Below are positions 52,851 to 64,000 of a DNA stretch of 64,000 bases, one piece after another (the stretch's first letter is position 1; every line of letters starts with the position of its first letter). The translations under genes were made by a program, and so were the position numbers. Source of the stretch: Arthrobacter sp. MYb23. GTDB taxonomy: Bacteria > Actinomycetota > Actinomycetes > Actinomycetales > Micrococcaceae. The notes under the pieces are model-generated. The model was not told where the DNA came from and did not search any database. It saw only the letters and a program-made list of their open reading frames with translations. The stretch lies in contig NZ_PCPR01000001.1 of the NCBI RefSeq assembly GCF_002979775.1, positions 124,001-188,000 on the forward strand, written 5' to 3'.

Positions 52851-53549
52851 ATGGGCCCGAAAGACAGCCCTGACGCAGCCGGCAACGACGGCGGCAGCAG
52901 GGACAACAACGGCGACTTCGCGGCGGGTAACAACCCGCCCAAGCCTCCTCCGTGGCAGGTACCCAAGCCCGAGCTCCACCCTGAGCTGTTCACACCCGTC
53001 GAAAAAGAACCGGCGCAGGGCAGCAAAGGCAAGCGCAGGAAAACGGCCGCCGGGGCACCTCAGGCGGGGGCTGCAGCACCCAAACCCGGTCAACCTCTCC
53101 CCGTAGTTGACCCCTTCGCTAAAGAACGCGAACGCGGTGAGGCCGAGGCAGCCAAGAAGAAGAAGCGCTCGCATCGCCGCACCCTGGTGGTGGGTTTGGG
53201 CGTGACTGCCCTCCTCGCCGGAACCATCACGGCGATTGTGGCCAGCAACAAGGAGGAAGCTGACTACGCGCAGGTCTGTTTCAACGAGGAAACAGGCGAG
53301 CGCGTAGACGATAACCAGTGTGACAACAGCAGCTCGGGGGGCCGCAGTTCTGGGGCTTACGCCTGGTACTTCTATTCCCGCGGAGCCAGTGTGCCCGCCG
53401 TGGGCCAGAACCGCAGCTCCTACCCGACTTACACCAAGAATGTTCCCACGGACGCCAAGTCCTCCAAGGGATACAGCACCAAGGGCGGCACGGTCAGCCG
53501 TGGCGGCTTCGGCAGCAGCTCCAAAAGCGGCGGAAGCTCGGGAGGCTAG
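52851..53549 (+). CDS. YgiB-like (DUF1190-type) membrane-anchored protein
   Basis: 232 aa. A polar Lys/Pro-rich cytosolic half with basic run KKKKRSHRR precedes one helix (TLVVGLGVTALLAGTITAIVA). The outer part has two Cys residues (YAQVCFNEETGERVDDNQC), an aromatic patch GAYAWYFYSRGASVPAVGQN, and a Ser/Gly/Lys-rich tail. The layout of Cys pair then Tyr/Trp-rich and Ser/Gly-rich tail recalls YgiB of E. coli, whose gene also precedes an ATP-grasp ligase. AGGGGG is 7 nt before the ATG. Confidence 0.65.
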   Translation: MGPKDSPDAAGNDGGSRDNNGDFAAGNNPPKPPPWQVPKPELHPELFTPVEKEPAQGSKGKRRKTAAGAPQAGAAAPKPGQPLPVVDPFAKERERGEAEAAKKKKRSHRRTLVVGLGVTALLAGTITAIVASNKEEADYAQVCFNEETGERVDDNQCDNSSSGGRSSGAYAWYFYSRGASVPAVGQNRSSYPTYTKNVPTDAKSSKGYSTKGGTVSRGGFGSSSKSGGSSGG

Positions 53550-53551
53550 GC

Positions 53552-54757
53552 GTGCGTCGACTGCACTCCGAGCCCAGGCCGGACTGGAAGCAAAAGATCG
53601 AAGAACAGGGCCTGGTATTTTCCACTACCACCATGCCCAATGGCCGGAAAATCGAATACTGGAACGAATCGGCCTACTACGAATTCACCGAAGACGAGGT
53701 GGAAACTCTCGAGAAGACCGCCGAGGACATGCACATCATGTGCTTGGAGGCCGCGAAGTACCTGGCCACCGGAGCCATGGGCGATATCGGCATCGGGCAG
53801 CAGGCTTTGGAACTCGCCGGAGAGTCGCTGCTGGCCGCGGACATGGACATCTACGGCCGCTTCGACTTCATCTATGACGGCAAGGGTGGTCCGGCCAAGA
53901 TGCTGGAGTACAACGCCGATACCCCTACCGGGTTGATCGAGGCTTCCGTGGCCCAGTGGTTCTGGCTTCAGGACGTCTTCCCGGAGAAGGACCAGTGGAA
54001 CGGAATCCACGAAGCCTTGATCCGTCAGTGGAAGAAGCTGCAGTTCCGCACCGGCATGAGCACCCTGCATGTGGCCCACTCGGAGGCGGAAGAATCCGGC
54101 GAGGACTGGATGACGGCCGCCTACATGCGGGACGTCGCGAGCCAGGGTGGCTGGACCACCATCGGGATCAATATGTCCGATATCGGCTGGGACCCCAACC
54201 TGAACCGGTTCGTGGACCTGGACAACTTCATGATCAGCACCATGTTCAAGCTGTACCCGTGGGAACTGATGATGAAAGAGCCTTTCGGGCATCGTCTCCT
54301 CCAGCGCGCCCACAACCCGCGCTGGGTTGAGCCGGCCTGGAAGATGCTGCTGTCCAACAAAGCCCTGCTGGCTGCTCTATGGCACCTTTACCCCAACCAC
54401 GAGAACCTGTTGCCTGCCTACCTCGGCGATCCGGGTCCACTCAAGGAATGGGTGGCCAAGCCGTTGCACGGACGCGAGGGCGACAACATCCGCATTCATG
54501 CCCCCGGCGTCGAAATCCAGCAACCCGGAGGCTACGGGCGCGAAGGCTGGTGCTTCCAGCAGTACCACTCCCTCCCCGACTTTGACGGGAACCATCCTGT
54601 CTTGGGTCTCTGGGTAGTGGACGGCGAATCCGTTGGCTGTGGAATCCGCGAATCCGACGGACCCATCACGGACTACTTCTGCCGCTTCGTTCCCAACACC
54701 ATTGACGCCCCGGCGCCCATCGCGCCCCCTGCTACTTCCTACGGAGCTGCACTATGA
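53552..54757 (+). CDS. Glutathionylspermidine-synthase-like ATP-grasp ligase (YgiC-like)
   Basis: 401 aa, the synthetase domain only. YYEFTEDEVETLEKTAEDMHIMCLEA, GRFDFIYDGKGGPAKMLEYNADTPTGLIEASVAQWFW, and GREGDNIRIHAPG correspond to the ATP-grasp core of the GspS/YgiC/YjfC family; EYNADTP holds the metal/ATP-binding residues. The family forms amide bonds between a carboxylate and an amine. Actinobacteria do not normally make glutathione, so the real substrate is unknown. GTG start, GGGAGG 8 nt upstream; 2 nt after the previous gene and 4-bp overlap with the next. Confidence 0.82.
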   Translation: MRRLHSEPRPDWKQKIEEQGLVFSTTTMPNGRKIEYWNESAYYEFTEDEVETLEKTAEDMHIMCLEAAKYLATGAMGDIGIGQQALELAGESLLAADMDIYGRFDFIYDGKGGPAKMLEYNADTPTGLIEASVAQWFWLQDVFPEKDQWNGIHEALIRQWKKLQFRTGMSTLHVAHSEAEESGEDWMTAAYMRDVASQGGWTTIGINMSDIGWDPNLNRFVDLDNFMISTMFKLYPWELMMKEPFGHRLLQRAHNPRWVEPAWKMLLSNKALLAALWHLYPNHENLLPAYLGDPGPLKEWVAKPLHGREGDNIRIHAPGVEIQQPGGYGREGWCFQQYHSLPDFDGNHPVLGLWVVDGESVGCGIRESDGPITDYFCRFVPNTIDAPAPIAPPATSYGAAL

Positions 54758-56280
54758 GCACTGAAACCTCGACGCCGGGTGGCGGCTCAGCGGGCGGCAA
54801 CCGTACCGCCGTCGTACCTCCCAAAGGCCTCCACGCCGGGATCCTGGACCTGGGCGACTCCGTCATGCTGGGTCTTGCCTCCACCGCGCCCGTCTATTCG
54901 CTGGCTGCGACTCTGGGTCTCATTGTGGCCGTCAACGGCAACTACACTCCCCTGATCCTGATCCTCGGATTCATCCCGGTGTTGTTCATTGCCTATGCGT
55001 TCCGTGAGCTCAACAGCGCCATGCCGGACTGCGGTACTACCTTCTTTTGGGCCCGCAAAGCCTTCGGTCCTTGGGCCGGTTGGCTCGGCGGCTGGGGCGT
55101 GGCCCTCGCGGGCGTGGTGGTGCTGGCCAACCTGGCGCAAATCGCAGGCAAGTATCTGTGGCTGTTAATTGGCGACGGTTCCCTGGCTGACAACACATGG
55201 CTGGTGACGGCCACCGGTGTGCTCTTCATTGTGTTCATGACGTACGTGAACCACCGCGGCATCCGGCTTGGCGAGCATGTCCAGCGCACGCTTACCTACA
55301 TTCAGTACATCTCGCTGGGCATCTTTGCGGTGGCCATTGTTTTCCGGATCGCCGGTGGAGCGCCCGAGGGGCAGGCCTTCGACTTCGAATGGTTCAATCC
55401 TGCCGGCGCCTTTGCCGATCCCGGCGCTGTGGTTCACGGTGTCCTGCTGGCACTGTTCATCTACTGGGGCTGGGACACTTGCCTGGCACTGAATGAGGAA
55501 ACGGAAAACCCGGCCAAGACCCCCGGTCGTGGCGCCGTTATCTCGGCCACGGTCCTTCTGGCGATTTACGTTTCTGTGGCCCTCCTGGTGATGATGTACG
55601 CCACGATCGGTACCGACGGCATCGGACTGGGCAACGAAGCAAACCAGGACGACGTCTTCCTGGCCATGAAAGACGTAGTGCTGGGTCCTTGGGGCTGGCT
55701 GATCATTGTGGCCGTGCTGGCGTCCGTCCTGTCCTCCACCCAGACCACCATCCTGCCCACTGCCCGCGGAACCCTGTCCATGGGTGTCCACGGCGCACTG
55801 CCTCCCCGGTTCGGCAAGGTCCATGAGCGTTTCATGACCCCCGGGTTCTCCACTCAGATCATGGGTGCAGTGGCCGTGGTGTACTACGTTGCCATGAGCT
55901 TCCTGAGCGAAAACCTGCTCTCGGACTCCATCAGTGCCATCAGCCTGTTCATCGCGTTCTACTACGCACTGACCGGATTCTCCTGCGTATGGTTCTTCCG
56001 CTCCACGCTCCGGGATTCCGCCAGGAACCTGTGGTTCCGCGGCATCCTGCCGTTCCTCGGCGCACTGTCCCTCACGGCGGCGTTCTTCATTTCCGCAGTC
56101 CAGATGTGGGACCCGGCTTACGGGGACACTCAGATCTTCGGCATTGGCGGGGCGTTCGTCAGCGGCGTGCTGTTGCTGGCATTGGGCGTTGTCTTGGCGA
56201 TCGTTTGCCGCTTCGCACCCTCCACCCGGGGTTACTTCACCGGTGAGCGGGCCGAGGTTGGAGTGGTACGCGGCGAGTAG
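54754..56280 (+). CDS. APC-family amino acid/polyamine permease
   Basis: 508 aa, about 12-13 helices. LGDSVMLGLASTAPVYSLAATLG with the small-residue helix 1, and RELNSAMPDCGTTFFWARKAFGPWAGWLGGW, are typical of APC transporters. It overlaps the ATP-grasp gene by 4 bp (ATGA), so the permease likely brings in, or exports, the amine or amino acid that the ligase uses; this is inference. Followed by a strong terminator. Confidence 0.88.
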   Translation: MSTETSTPGGGSAGGNRTAVVPPKGLHAGILDLGDSVMLGLASTAPVYSLAATLGLIVAVNGNYTPLILILGFIPVLFIAYAFRELNSAMPDCGTTFFWARKAFGPWAGWLGGWGVALAGVVVLANLAQIAGKYLWLLIGDGSLADNTWLVTATGVLFIVFMTYVNHRGIRLGEHVQRTLTYIQYISLGIFAVAIVFRIAGGAPEGQAFDFEWFNPAGAFADPGAVVHGVLLALFIYWGWDTCLALNEETENPAKTPGRGAVISATVLLAIYVSVALLVMMYATIGTDGIGLGNEANQDDVFLAMKDVVLGPWGWLIIVAVLASVLSSTQTTILPTARGTLSMGVHGALPPRFGKVHERFMTPGFSTQIMGAVAVVYYVAMSFLSENLLSDSISAISLFIAFYYALTGFSCVWFFRSTLRDSARNLWFRGILPFLGALSLTAAFFISAVQMWDPAYGDTQIFGIGGAFVSGVLLLALGVVLAIVCRFAPSTRGYFTGERAEVGVVRGE

Positions 56281-56309
56281 GCTGCGTTCCTCCCCAGTTG
56301 GTCTCCCGA

Positions 56310-56351
56310 AAGGGCCGGAAACACCTCGCGACACTGGTGTTTCCGGCCCTT
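56310..56351 (+). terminator. Intrinsic terminator after the APC permease
   Basis: A perfect 16-bp stem AAGGGCCGGAAACACC with its complement, 10-nt loop, followed by CTTTCG. Confidence 0.85.
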
Positions 56352-56401
56352 CTTTCGTTGAGGCGGAGAACTAACCGGGCAGGAACGCAGGTTTAGCCGC
56401 C

Positions 56402-56407
56402 TAGGAT
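56402..56407 (+). promoter_or_regulatory. Leaderless -10 (TAGGAT) for gcdH
   Basis: TAGGAT lies 6 nt before the ATG at 56414. AGGA could instead serve as a Shine-Dalgarno. Confidence 0.4.
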
Positions 56408-56413
56408 GCTGGA

Positions 56414-57589
56414 ATGAGCGATTCAACGACGAACACCTCCGACGTCCTTGCCCTCGATTCCCTGCTGACCGCGGACGAGCTGGCCCTCCGCGAGCGGGTC
56501 CGCGACTTTACCGCGCAACGGATCCGCCCCAACATCGCCCGGTGGTACGAGGACGCTCATTTCCCGCGCGCGATTGCCCCGGAGTTGGGCGAGCTCGGTG
56601 TCCTGGGCATGCATCTGGAGGGTTACGGCTGCCCCGGCCGGACCGCCGTCGAATATGGCCTTGCAGCGATGGAACTGGAGGCCAGCGATTCGGGGATCCG
56701 CACGTTCGTCTCGGTTCAGGGCTCCCTTGCCATGACGGCTATCCACAAATGGGGCTCGGAGGCGCAGAAAGAGCAGTGGCTGCCGCGAATGGCCGCCGGA
56801 GAGCTGATCGGCTGTTTCGCGCTGACAGAGCCGACGGCGGGGTCTGATCCGTCGTCCATGACCACTTTTGCCCGCCAAACAACCGACGGCTGGGTTCTGG
56901 ACGGTGCCAAACGTTGGATCGGCCTCGCGTCCATTGCGGACGTCATGGTGGTGTGGGCGAACACTGAAGACGGCATCCGCGGGTTCCTGGTTCCCGCCGG
57001 CACGTCCGGTGTGACCGCGACGCCGATCGAGCCGAAACTCTCCATGCGCGCTTCCATTCAGTGCGATGTAACGTTCGACGGCGTAAGGCTGGGTACGGAC
57101 GCCATCCTCCCGGGTGCCTCGGGACTTCGGGGACCGTTCTCCTGCCTGAACGAGGCACGCTACGGGATCGCCTGGGGTGCCATGGGAGCGGCCCGGGACT
57201 CTTACGAAGCTGCTTTGGAGTATGCCGGGAACCGTCTCCAGTTCGGCAGGCCACTGGCCGGCTACCAGCTGACTCAGGAGAAACTGGTGAACATGCTCGT
57301 GGAAATCCAAAAGGGCACCATGCTGGCCCTTCACCTGGGCCGGCTGAAGGACGCCGGGCATTTGGAGCCTCAGCAAATTTCCTTGGGCAAGCTGAACAAC
57401 GTCCGCGAGGCCATCAAGATCGCCCGTGAGGCCCGCACCATTCTGGGAGGCAACGGCGTCACTCTGGACTATTCACCGTTGCGCCATGCCAACAACCTGG
57501 AATCCGTGCGCACCTATGAGGGAACGGATGAGGTTCACACCCTGATTCTGGGGCAGCACATCACAGGCATCGGGGCCTTCCGCGGCTAG
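56414..57589 (+). CDS. gcdH: Glutaryl-CoA dehydrogenase
   Basis: 391-aa FAD enzyme that oxidises and decarboxylates glutaryl-CoA to crotonyl-CoA in lysine or aromatic catabolism. GCFALTEPTAGSDPSSM is the FAD loop; NEARYGIAWGAMGAARDSYEAALEYAGNRLQFG is characteristic of GCDH; the catalytic base is Glu369 in TYEGTDEVHTLILG. Other acyl-CoA dehydrogenases rarely have ARYGIAWG, so GCDH is favoured. No glutarate genes adjoin. A palindromic repeat begins at its stop. Confidence 0.88.
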   Translation: MSDSTTNTSDVLALDSLLTADELALRERVRDFTAQRIRPNIARWYEDAHFPRAIAPELGELGVLGMHLEGYGCPGRTAVEYGLAAMELEASDSGIRTFVSVQGSLAMTAIHKWGSEAQKEQWLPRMAAGELIGCFALTEPTAGSDPSSMTTFARQTTDGWVLDGAKRWIGLASIADVMVVWANTEDGIRGFLVPAGTSGVTATPIEPKLSMRASIQCDVTFDGVRLGTDAILPGASGLRGPFSCLNEARYGIAWGAMGAARDSYEAALEYAGNRLQFGRPLAGYQLTQEKLVNMLVEIQKGTMLALHLGRLKDAGHLEPQQISLGKLNNVREAIKIAREARTILGGNGVTLDYSPLRHANNLESVRTYEGTDEVHTLILGQHITGIGAFRG

Positions 57590-57653
57590 CCAAGTAAGTC
57601 GCAGTTGAGGCCGTTTAGAGCCGTTCAAACGGCATCAACTGCGACTCAGTTGG
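57590..57653. repeat. Dispersed palindromic repeat, copy 2
   Basis: Arms of 27 bases (57590-57616, 57627-57653; 24 pairs) around a 10-base loop. It shares the AGTCGCAGTT core and GGCCGTT with copy 1 at 36181. The right arm, read on the minus strand, supplies the last codon and TGA stop of the TetR gene. Confidence 0.85.
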
Positions 57654-58272
57654 GTGAGGGATCGGGTTCGGGGAGGACCACCAGATTGAAGTAGCCACGC
57701 AGGCCCTTGACCACGTCCACGTCGTCAGGGGCCAGCAGCCACTGCGTTTGAAGACCATCCCACAATGCAACCAGGGACATGGCAGCTTCATCAGGATCGA
57801 CGCCGGGCCTCAGCCTGCCCTCGGCAGCCAATTCGGCGAAGCGACGAGAGTAGCTTTTGCGCAGCCGTTCGAAGCGCTCGGTGAAGTAGACCCGTCCGGG
57901 ATGCGAATCGGTAACGGACTCGGCGCAGAGAATGGTGTAGAGCTCAACCACGCCCGGAATGTTCTCGTTAAAGAGCGCCGTCCGGAGCACGGAGTCGACC
58001 AAGCCTTCTTCCATGTCATCCGGGAAGGCATCGCCCGTGATTTCGTCGCGGCGCTCCAGGACTGCCATCAGGAGATCGCGTTTGGATGGGAAGTAGTGCA
58101 GCAAACTGGTCTGGCTCAGCCCCACCCGATCCGCCACGCCCTGCAGTGACCCGCCGCGGTAGCCGTGCGCAGCAAAAACCTCGTGCGCAGCGTCAAGAAT
58201 GGTTCGGCGGCGTTCTTCGGATTTCGCGTAGGGGCCACGCCGCGCTGCGCGGCCCACGTCCTTTGTGGTCAT
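57646..58272 (-). CDS. TetR/AcrR-family regulator of the galactoside operon
   Basis: 208 aa. The helix-turn-helix is RRRTILDAAHEVFAAHGYRGGSLQGVADRVGLSQTSLLHYFPSKRDLL; the C-terminal ligand domain is not classifiable. The ATG at 58272 has TACACT 8 nt upstream; the frame extends to 58305 but without support. It is divergent from the galactoside importer, with a perfect palindrome between. The last residues (PSPN-stop) come from the palindromic repeat. Confidence 0.88.
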   Translation of the reverse strand: MTTKDVGRAARRGPYAKSEERRRTILDAAHEVFAAHGYRGGSLQGVADRVGLSQTSLLHYFPSKRDLLMAVLERRDEITGDAFPDDMEEGLVDSVLRTALFNENIPGVVELYTILCAESVTDSHPGRVYFTERFERLRKSYSRRFAELAAEGRLRPGVDPDEAAMSLVALWDGLQTQWLLAPDDVDVVKGLRGYFNLVVLPEPDPSPN

Positions 58273-58280
58273 GGCTAGCC

Positions 58281-58286
58281 AGTGTA
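58281..58286 (-). promoter_or_regulatory. Leaderless -10 (TACACT) for the TetR gene
   Basis: On the minus strand TACACT lies 8 nt before the ATG at 58272. Confidence 0.4.
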
Positions 58287-58310
58287 CATGCGTGTTTCGA
58301 CTCAAAGATG

Positions 58311-58334
58311 AAATTCGAGTGAGTACTCGAATTT
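58311..58334. promoter_or_regulatory. Perfect palindromic TetR operator
   Basis: AAATTCGAGT-N4-ACTCGAATTT, ten perfect pairs, 38 bases from the TetR start and 88 from the binding-protein start. Confidence 0.7.
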
Positions 58335-58421
58335 TCTGTTACCGTGGTCACACTTGCCGCGGCGGACCCACTGAATCCAAGCCCGCGTCATCGTCAACCT
58401 GACACGAAGAGGTGAAGGCTT

Positions 58422-59756
58422 ATGACCCGATTCACGCGAAGACAACTCCTGGGCGCAGGCTTGGGCACAGCGGCAATGGGCCTGCTGGCCGGATGCGCAA
58501 CTCCCGGAACTCAGTCCGTCAATGCTGCCCCAACCATTCCCGCCGCCAGCGGGCCCGTGAGGCTCACCTACTGGGCTTGGCTCAAGGATTTCCAGAACGT
58601 GGCCGATGTCTGGAACGCAGCCAACCCGAACATCCAGGTGGACGTGGTGTGGATTCCGGGCGGCAATGCCGGCGGATACCAGAAGCTGTATTCGGCATTG
58701 GCAGCGGGAGGCGGACCCGACCTGGCTCAGGTGGAACTTCGGTCCATCCCGGAATTCATGCTGGTTAACGGGCTGGTGGATCTGACCCGCTACGGCGCCA
58801 ACGACTACGCCCACTTGTACGATCCCACGCTGTGGAAACAAGTCAGCTACACCGGCGGCGTTTACGGCATCCCCCAGGACGCCGGCCCCATGGGCATGTT
58901 CTACCAGCCAGCCATCCTGGACAAGGTGGGCGGCAGTACTCCGAAAACCTGGGACGAGTGGGCTGCCCTGGCCGCCGAACTTCGCTCCGTGGACAGCTAC
59001 CTTGACTGCTTCCCCATCAGTGATGCCTCCCCCTTTGCCTCTTTCGCAGGGCAGGCCGGCGCGCAGTGGTTGCGCCCGGAGGAGGATGGCTGGGTCATCA
59101 ACATGACCGACGACGCCACCCTCAACACGGCCCGGTTCTTTGACAAGGCGATCGACGACGACCTTGTCACCACCGCTTACGGCGCCTTCTCCCCGGGCTG
59201 GTTCGCAGCCGCCGGAAAGGGTGGCATTGCCTCCACGATCACCGGCAGCTGGGGTGACGCACTGGTGCAGGGTGTCAGCGGCTCCGAAGGCAAGTGGCGG
59301 GTTGCGCCCATGCCCACCTGGGGCGGTACTGGGTTTGGATCGAGCTACCTGGGTGGCTCCACGGCTGCAGTCCTGGCCAACAGTAAACACCCCAGGGAGG
59401 CACTCGAGTTCGCGGTGTGGCTGACCACGTCCAAAGAGGGAATCGACGCCGAGATCAAGAACAGCGGCATCGGCTGGTCACCCAACCCAGACTTCATCGG
59501 CACGGATCGGCAGCAACCCTCGGCGTTCTTCGGTGGCCAACGCTACAACGAGGAAGTTTTTGTCCCCGCCACCCAACAGCAGAACCCGGACTGGTCATGG
59601 TGGCCGGTGACCCAACAGTCCTTCAATATCCTCAGCGACGGCTTCCGTAAGAAAGCATTCGGTACCTCGTTGGTTGATTCCATCGCGGCGTCCGAACAGC
59701 AGATCATCACCGTTTTCAAGAACAAGGGCCTCAGCATTCGAAAGGAAACGGCATGA
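58422..59756 (+). CDS. Sugar-binding lipoprotein with twin-arginine-like signal
   Basis: 444 aa. The signal TRRQLLGAGLGTAAMGLLAGC combines an RR pair typical of Tat export with a lipobox LAGC. The mature part is a CUT1-type solute-binding fold: VRLTYWAWLKDFQNVADVWNAANPN, GGPDLAQVELRSIPEFM, STITGSWGDALVQGV. AGGTGAAGG precedes the ATG. It binds a galactoside by context with the lacZ gene three genes on. Confidence 0.88.
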   Translation: MTRFTRRQLLGAGLGTAAMGLLAGCATPGTQSVNAAPTIPAASGPVRLTYWAWLKDFQNVADVWNAANPNIQVDVVWIPGGNAGGYQKLYSALAAGGGPDLAQVELRSIPEFMLVNGLVDLTRYGANDYAHLYDPTLWKQVSYTGGVYGIPQDAGPMGMFYQPAILDKVGGSTPKTWDEWAALAAELRSVDSYLDCFPISDASPFASFAGQAGAQWLRPEEDGWVINMTDDATLNTARFFDKAIDDDLVTTAYGAFSPGWFAAAGKGGIASTITGSWGDALVQGVSGSEGKWRVAPMPTWGGTGFGSSYLGGSTAAVLANSKHPREALEFAVWLTTSKEGIDAEIKNSGIGWSPNPDFIGTDRQQPSAFFGGQRYNEEVFVPATQQQNPDWSWWPVTQQSFNILSDGFRKKAFGTSLVDSIAASEQQIITVFKNKGLSIRKETA

Positions 59757-60696
59757 GCACCAACCGCACCGCACCCACCGTGCAGCGCCCCTCGGGACCA
59801 AGCCGTACCGGCAAGCGGGCCGGCGCTGCTTCACGCGCGCCGTGGCTTTTGCTGGCACCTTTCCTGGGGCTCTTCGTGCTCACTTTCCTGCTGCCCATTG
59901 TTGTGGCCATCATGTCCAGCTTCGCCAAGGTGACCCGCAGCGGACTCTTCGGTGAGGCCGGGGTAACGAGTGAGTTCGCCGGTTTTAGTAATTATGCCCA
60001 AGCCCTGGCAGACGGCAGCTTCGTCGCTTCCATTGGCCGGATGCTCCTGTTCGGAGTTGTCCAGGTGCCGGTGATGATCGTGCTGTGCACGGCGTTGGCC
60101 CTCATGCTCGAATCGGCCTCGGCAAAGTGGCCAGGCTTCTTCCGTGCCGCCTACTTCCTCCCTTACGGCGTCCCTGGCGTCATTGCCACCATCCTGTGGT
60201 CTTTCCTCTACGTCCCCGGGCTCAGCCCGATGTTTGATGCCGCCAAGATCGTTGGCCTCACCCCGGATTTCCTGGGCGCGAACAGCGTTCTGTGGTCCAT
60301 AGCCAACATCGTCACGTGGAGCTACACGGGCTACAACATGCTGATCATCGTGGCGCAGCTCAAAGCCATCCCGGTGGAACTCTACGAGGCCGCGAAGGTT
60401 GACGGCGCCTCCACGTGGCGCGTGGCCCGCAGCATCCAGCTGCCCCTGATCCGTCCGGCCCTCATGCTCACTACGGTGTTCTCCATCATCGGAACCCTGC
60501 AGCTCTTCGCTGAAGCCCAGGTCTTGAAGACCGTGGCCCCGGCGATCGACAGCCAGTACACACCAAACCTCAGCGCTTACACAACAGCGTTCGCCTACAA
60601 CGACTACAACGTCGCTGCAGCCCAATCGGTCATCATTGCTGTGGCCGCGTTTGCCCTTTCCTTCGCCTTCCTCGCACTGACGAACAGGAAGTCCTC

Positions 60697-60700
<4 letters not shown>
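59753..60700 (+). CDS. Sugar ABC transporter permease, first (MalF-like)
   Basis: 315 aa with six helices after a basic N terminus (SGPSRTGKRAGAASRAP). EAA loop VELYEAAKVDGASTWRVARSIQLPLIRP. It overlaps the binding-protein gene by 4 bp (ATGA). Confidence 0.92.

Positions 60701-64000
<3,300 letters not shown>

Overview
The window is high-GC DNA from an actinobacterium, most likely a member of the Micrococcaceae close to Arthrobacter or Paenarthrobacter. The evidence is a mycothiol synthase next to a GlnR-type nitrogen regulator, a PspC-domain envelope-stress locus, a MutT1-type NUDIX/phosphatase next to polyphosphate kinase, many genes with leaderless start architecture, and uniform high-GC codon use. 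It looks like ordinary chromosome. I see no insertion sequence, prophage, CRISPR array, rRNA or origin.

Layout: 1-6 kb holds an aminotransferase (cut by the window edge) and a divergent PspC locus: a LuxR-type response regulator and a PspC-domain histidine kinase on the minus strand, facing a PspC/LiaF-like protein, a small membrane protein and a second PspC protein. 6-14 kb: 6-phosphofructokinase, a GNAT enzyme, a PadR/MFS efflux pair, an ankyrin-repeat/YgfZ pair, a flavodoxin-type protein, a nitrobindin-like protein and small membrane proteins. 14-19.5 kb: glnR, mshD, ppk1, mutT1. 19.5-24.5 kb: a tightly overlapping chain (membrane protein, GntR regulator, thyA, folA, small membrane protein), then an enterobacterial-type asd. 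24.6-32 kb: an AlkZ-like protein, then mainly minus-strand genes including a hadA/hadB-like pair, an MFS gene and murB, a DUF2797 protein and a CitE-like lyase.

32-36 kb is an organosulfur uptake operon: lipoprotein, ATPase, permease and an AtsK/TauD-type dioxygenase. 36-44 kb holds an aldo/keto reductase, an alpha-glucosidase, a sugar ABC transporter and a divergent ROK regulator whose probable operators can be read in the sequence. 43.7-52.7 kb: a Na+/H+ antiporter, an NAD(P)-binding protein, tRNA-Met and tRNA-Thr, a LysM protein, a DeaD-type RNA helicase, a MOSC protein, and an orphan KdpE with an N-terminally shortened KdpD. 52.8-56.3 kb is a three-gene unit: a YgiB-like membrane-anchored protein, a glutathionylspermidine-synthase-like ATP-grasp ligase and an APC permease. 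56.4-64 kb: glutaryl-CoA dehydrogenase, then a TetR regulator with a perfect palindrome facing a galactoside ABC transporter and a lacZ that runs off the window.

No single wholly new system stands out. The best leads are the YgiB/GspS-like/APC unit, a uniform leaderless -10 architecture at about a dozen genes, a dispersed palindromic repeat that supplies the stop codon of the TetR gene, a degenerate tRNA 3' half next to a bidirectional terminator, and exact short tandem triplications at the stop codons of two genes.
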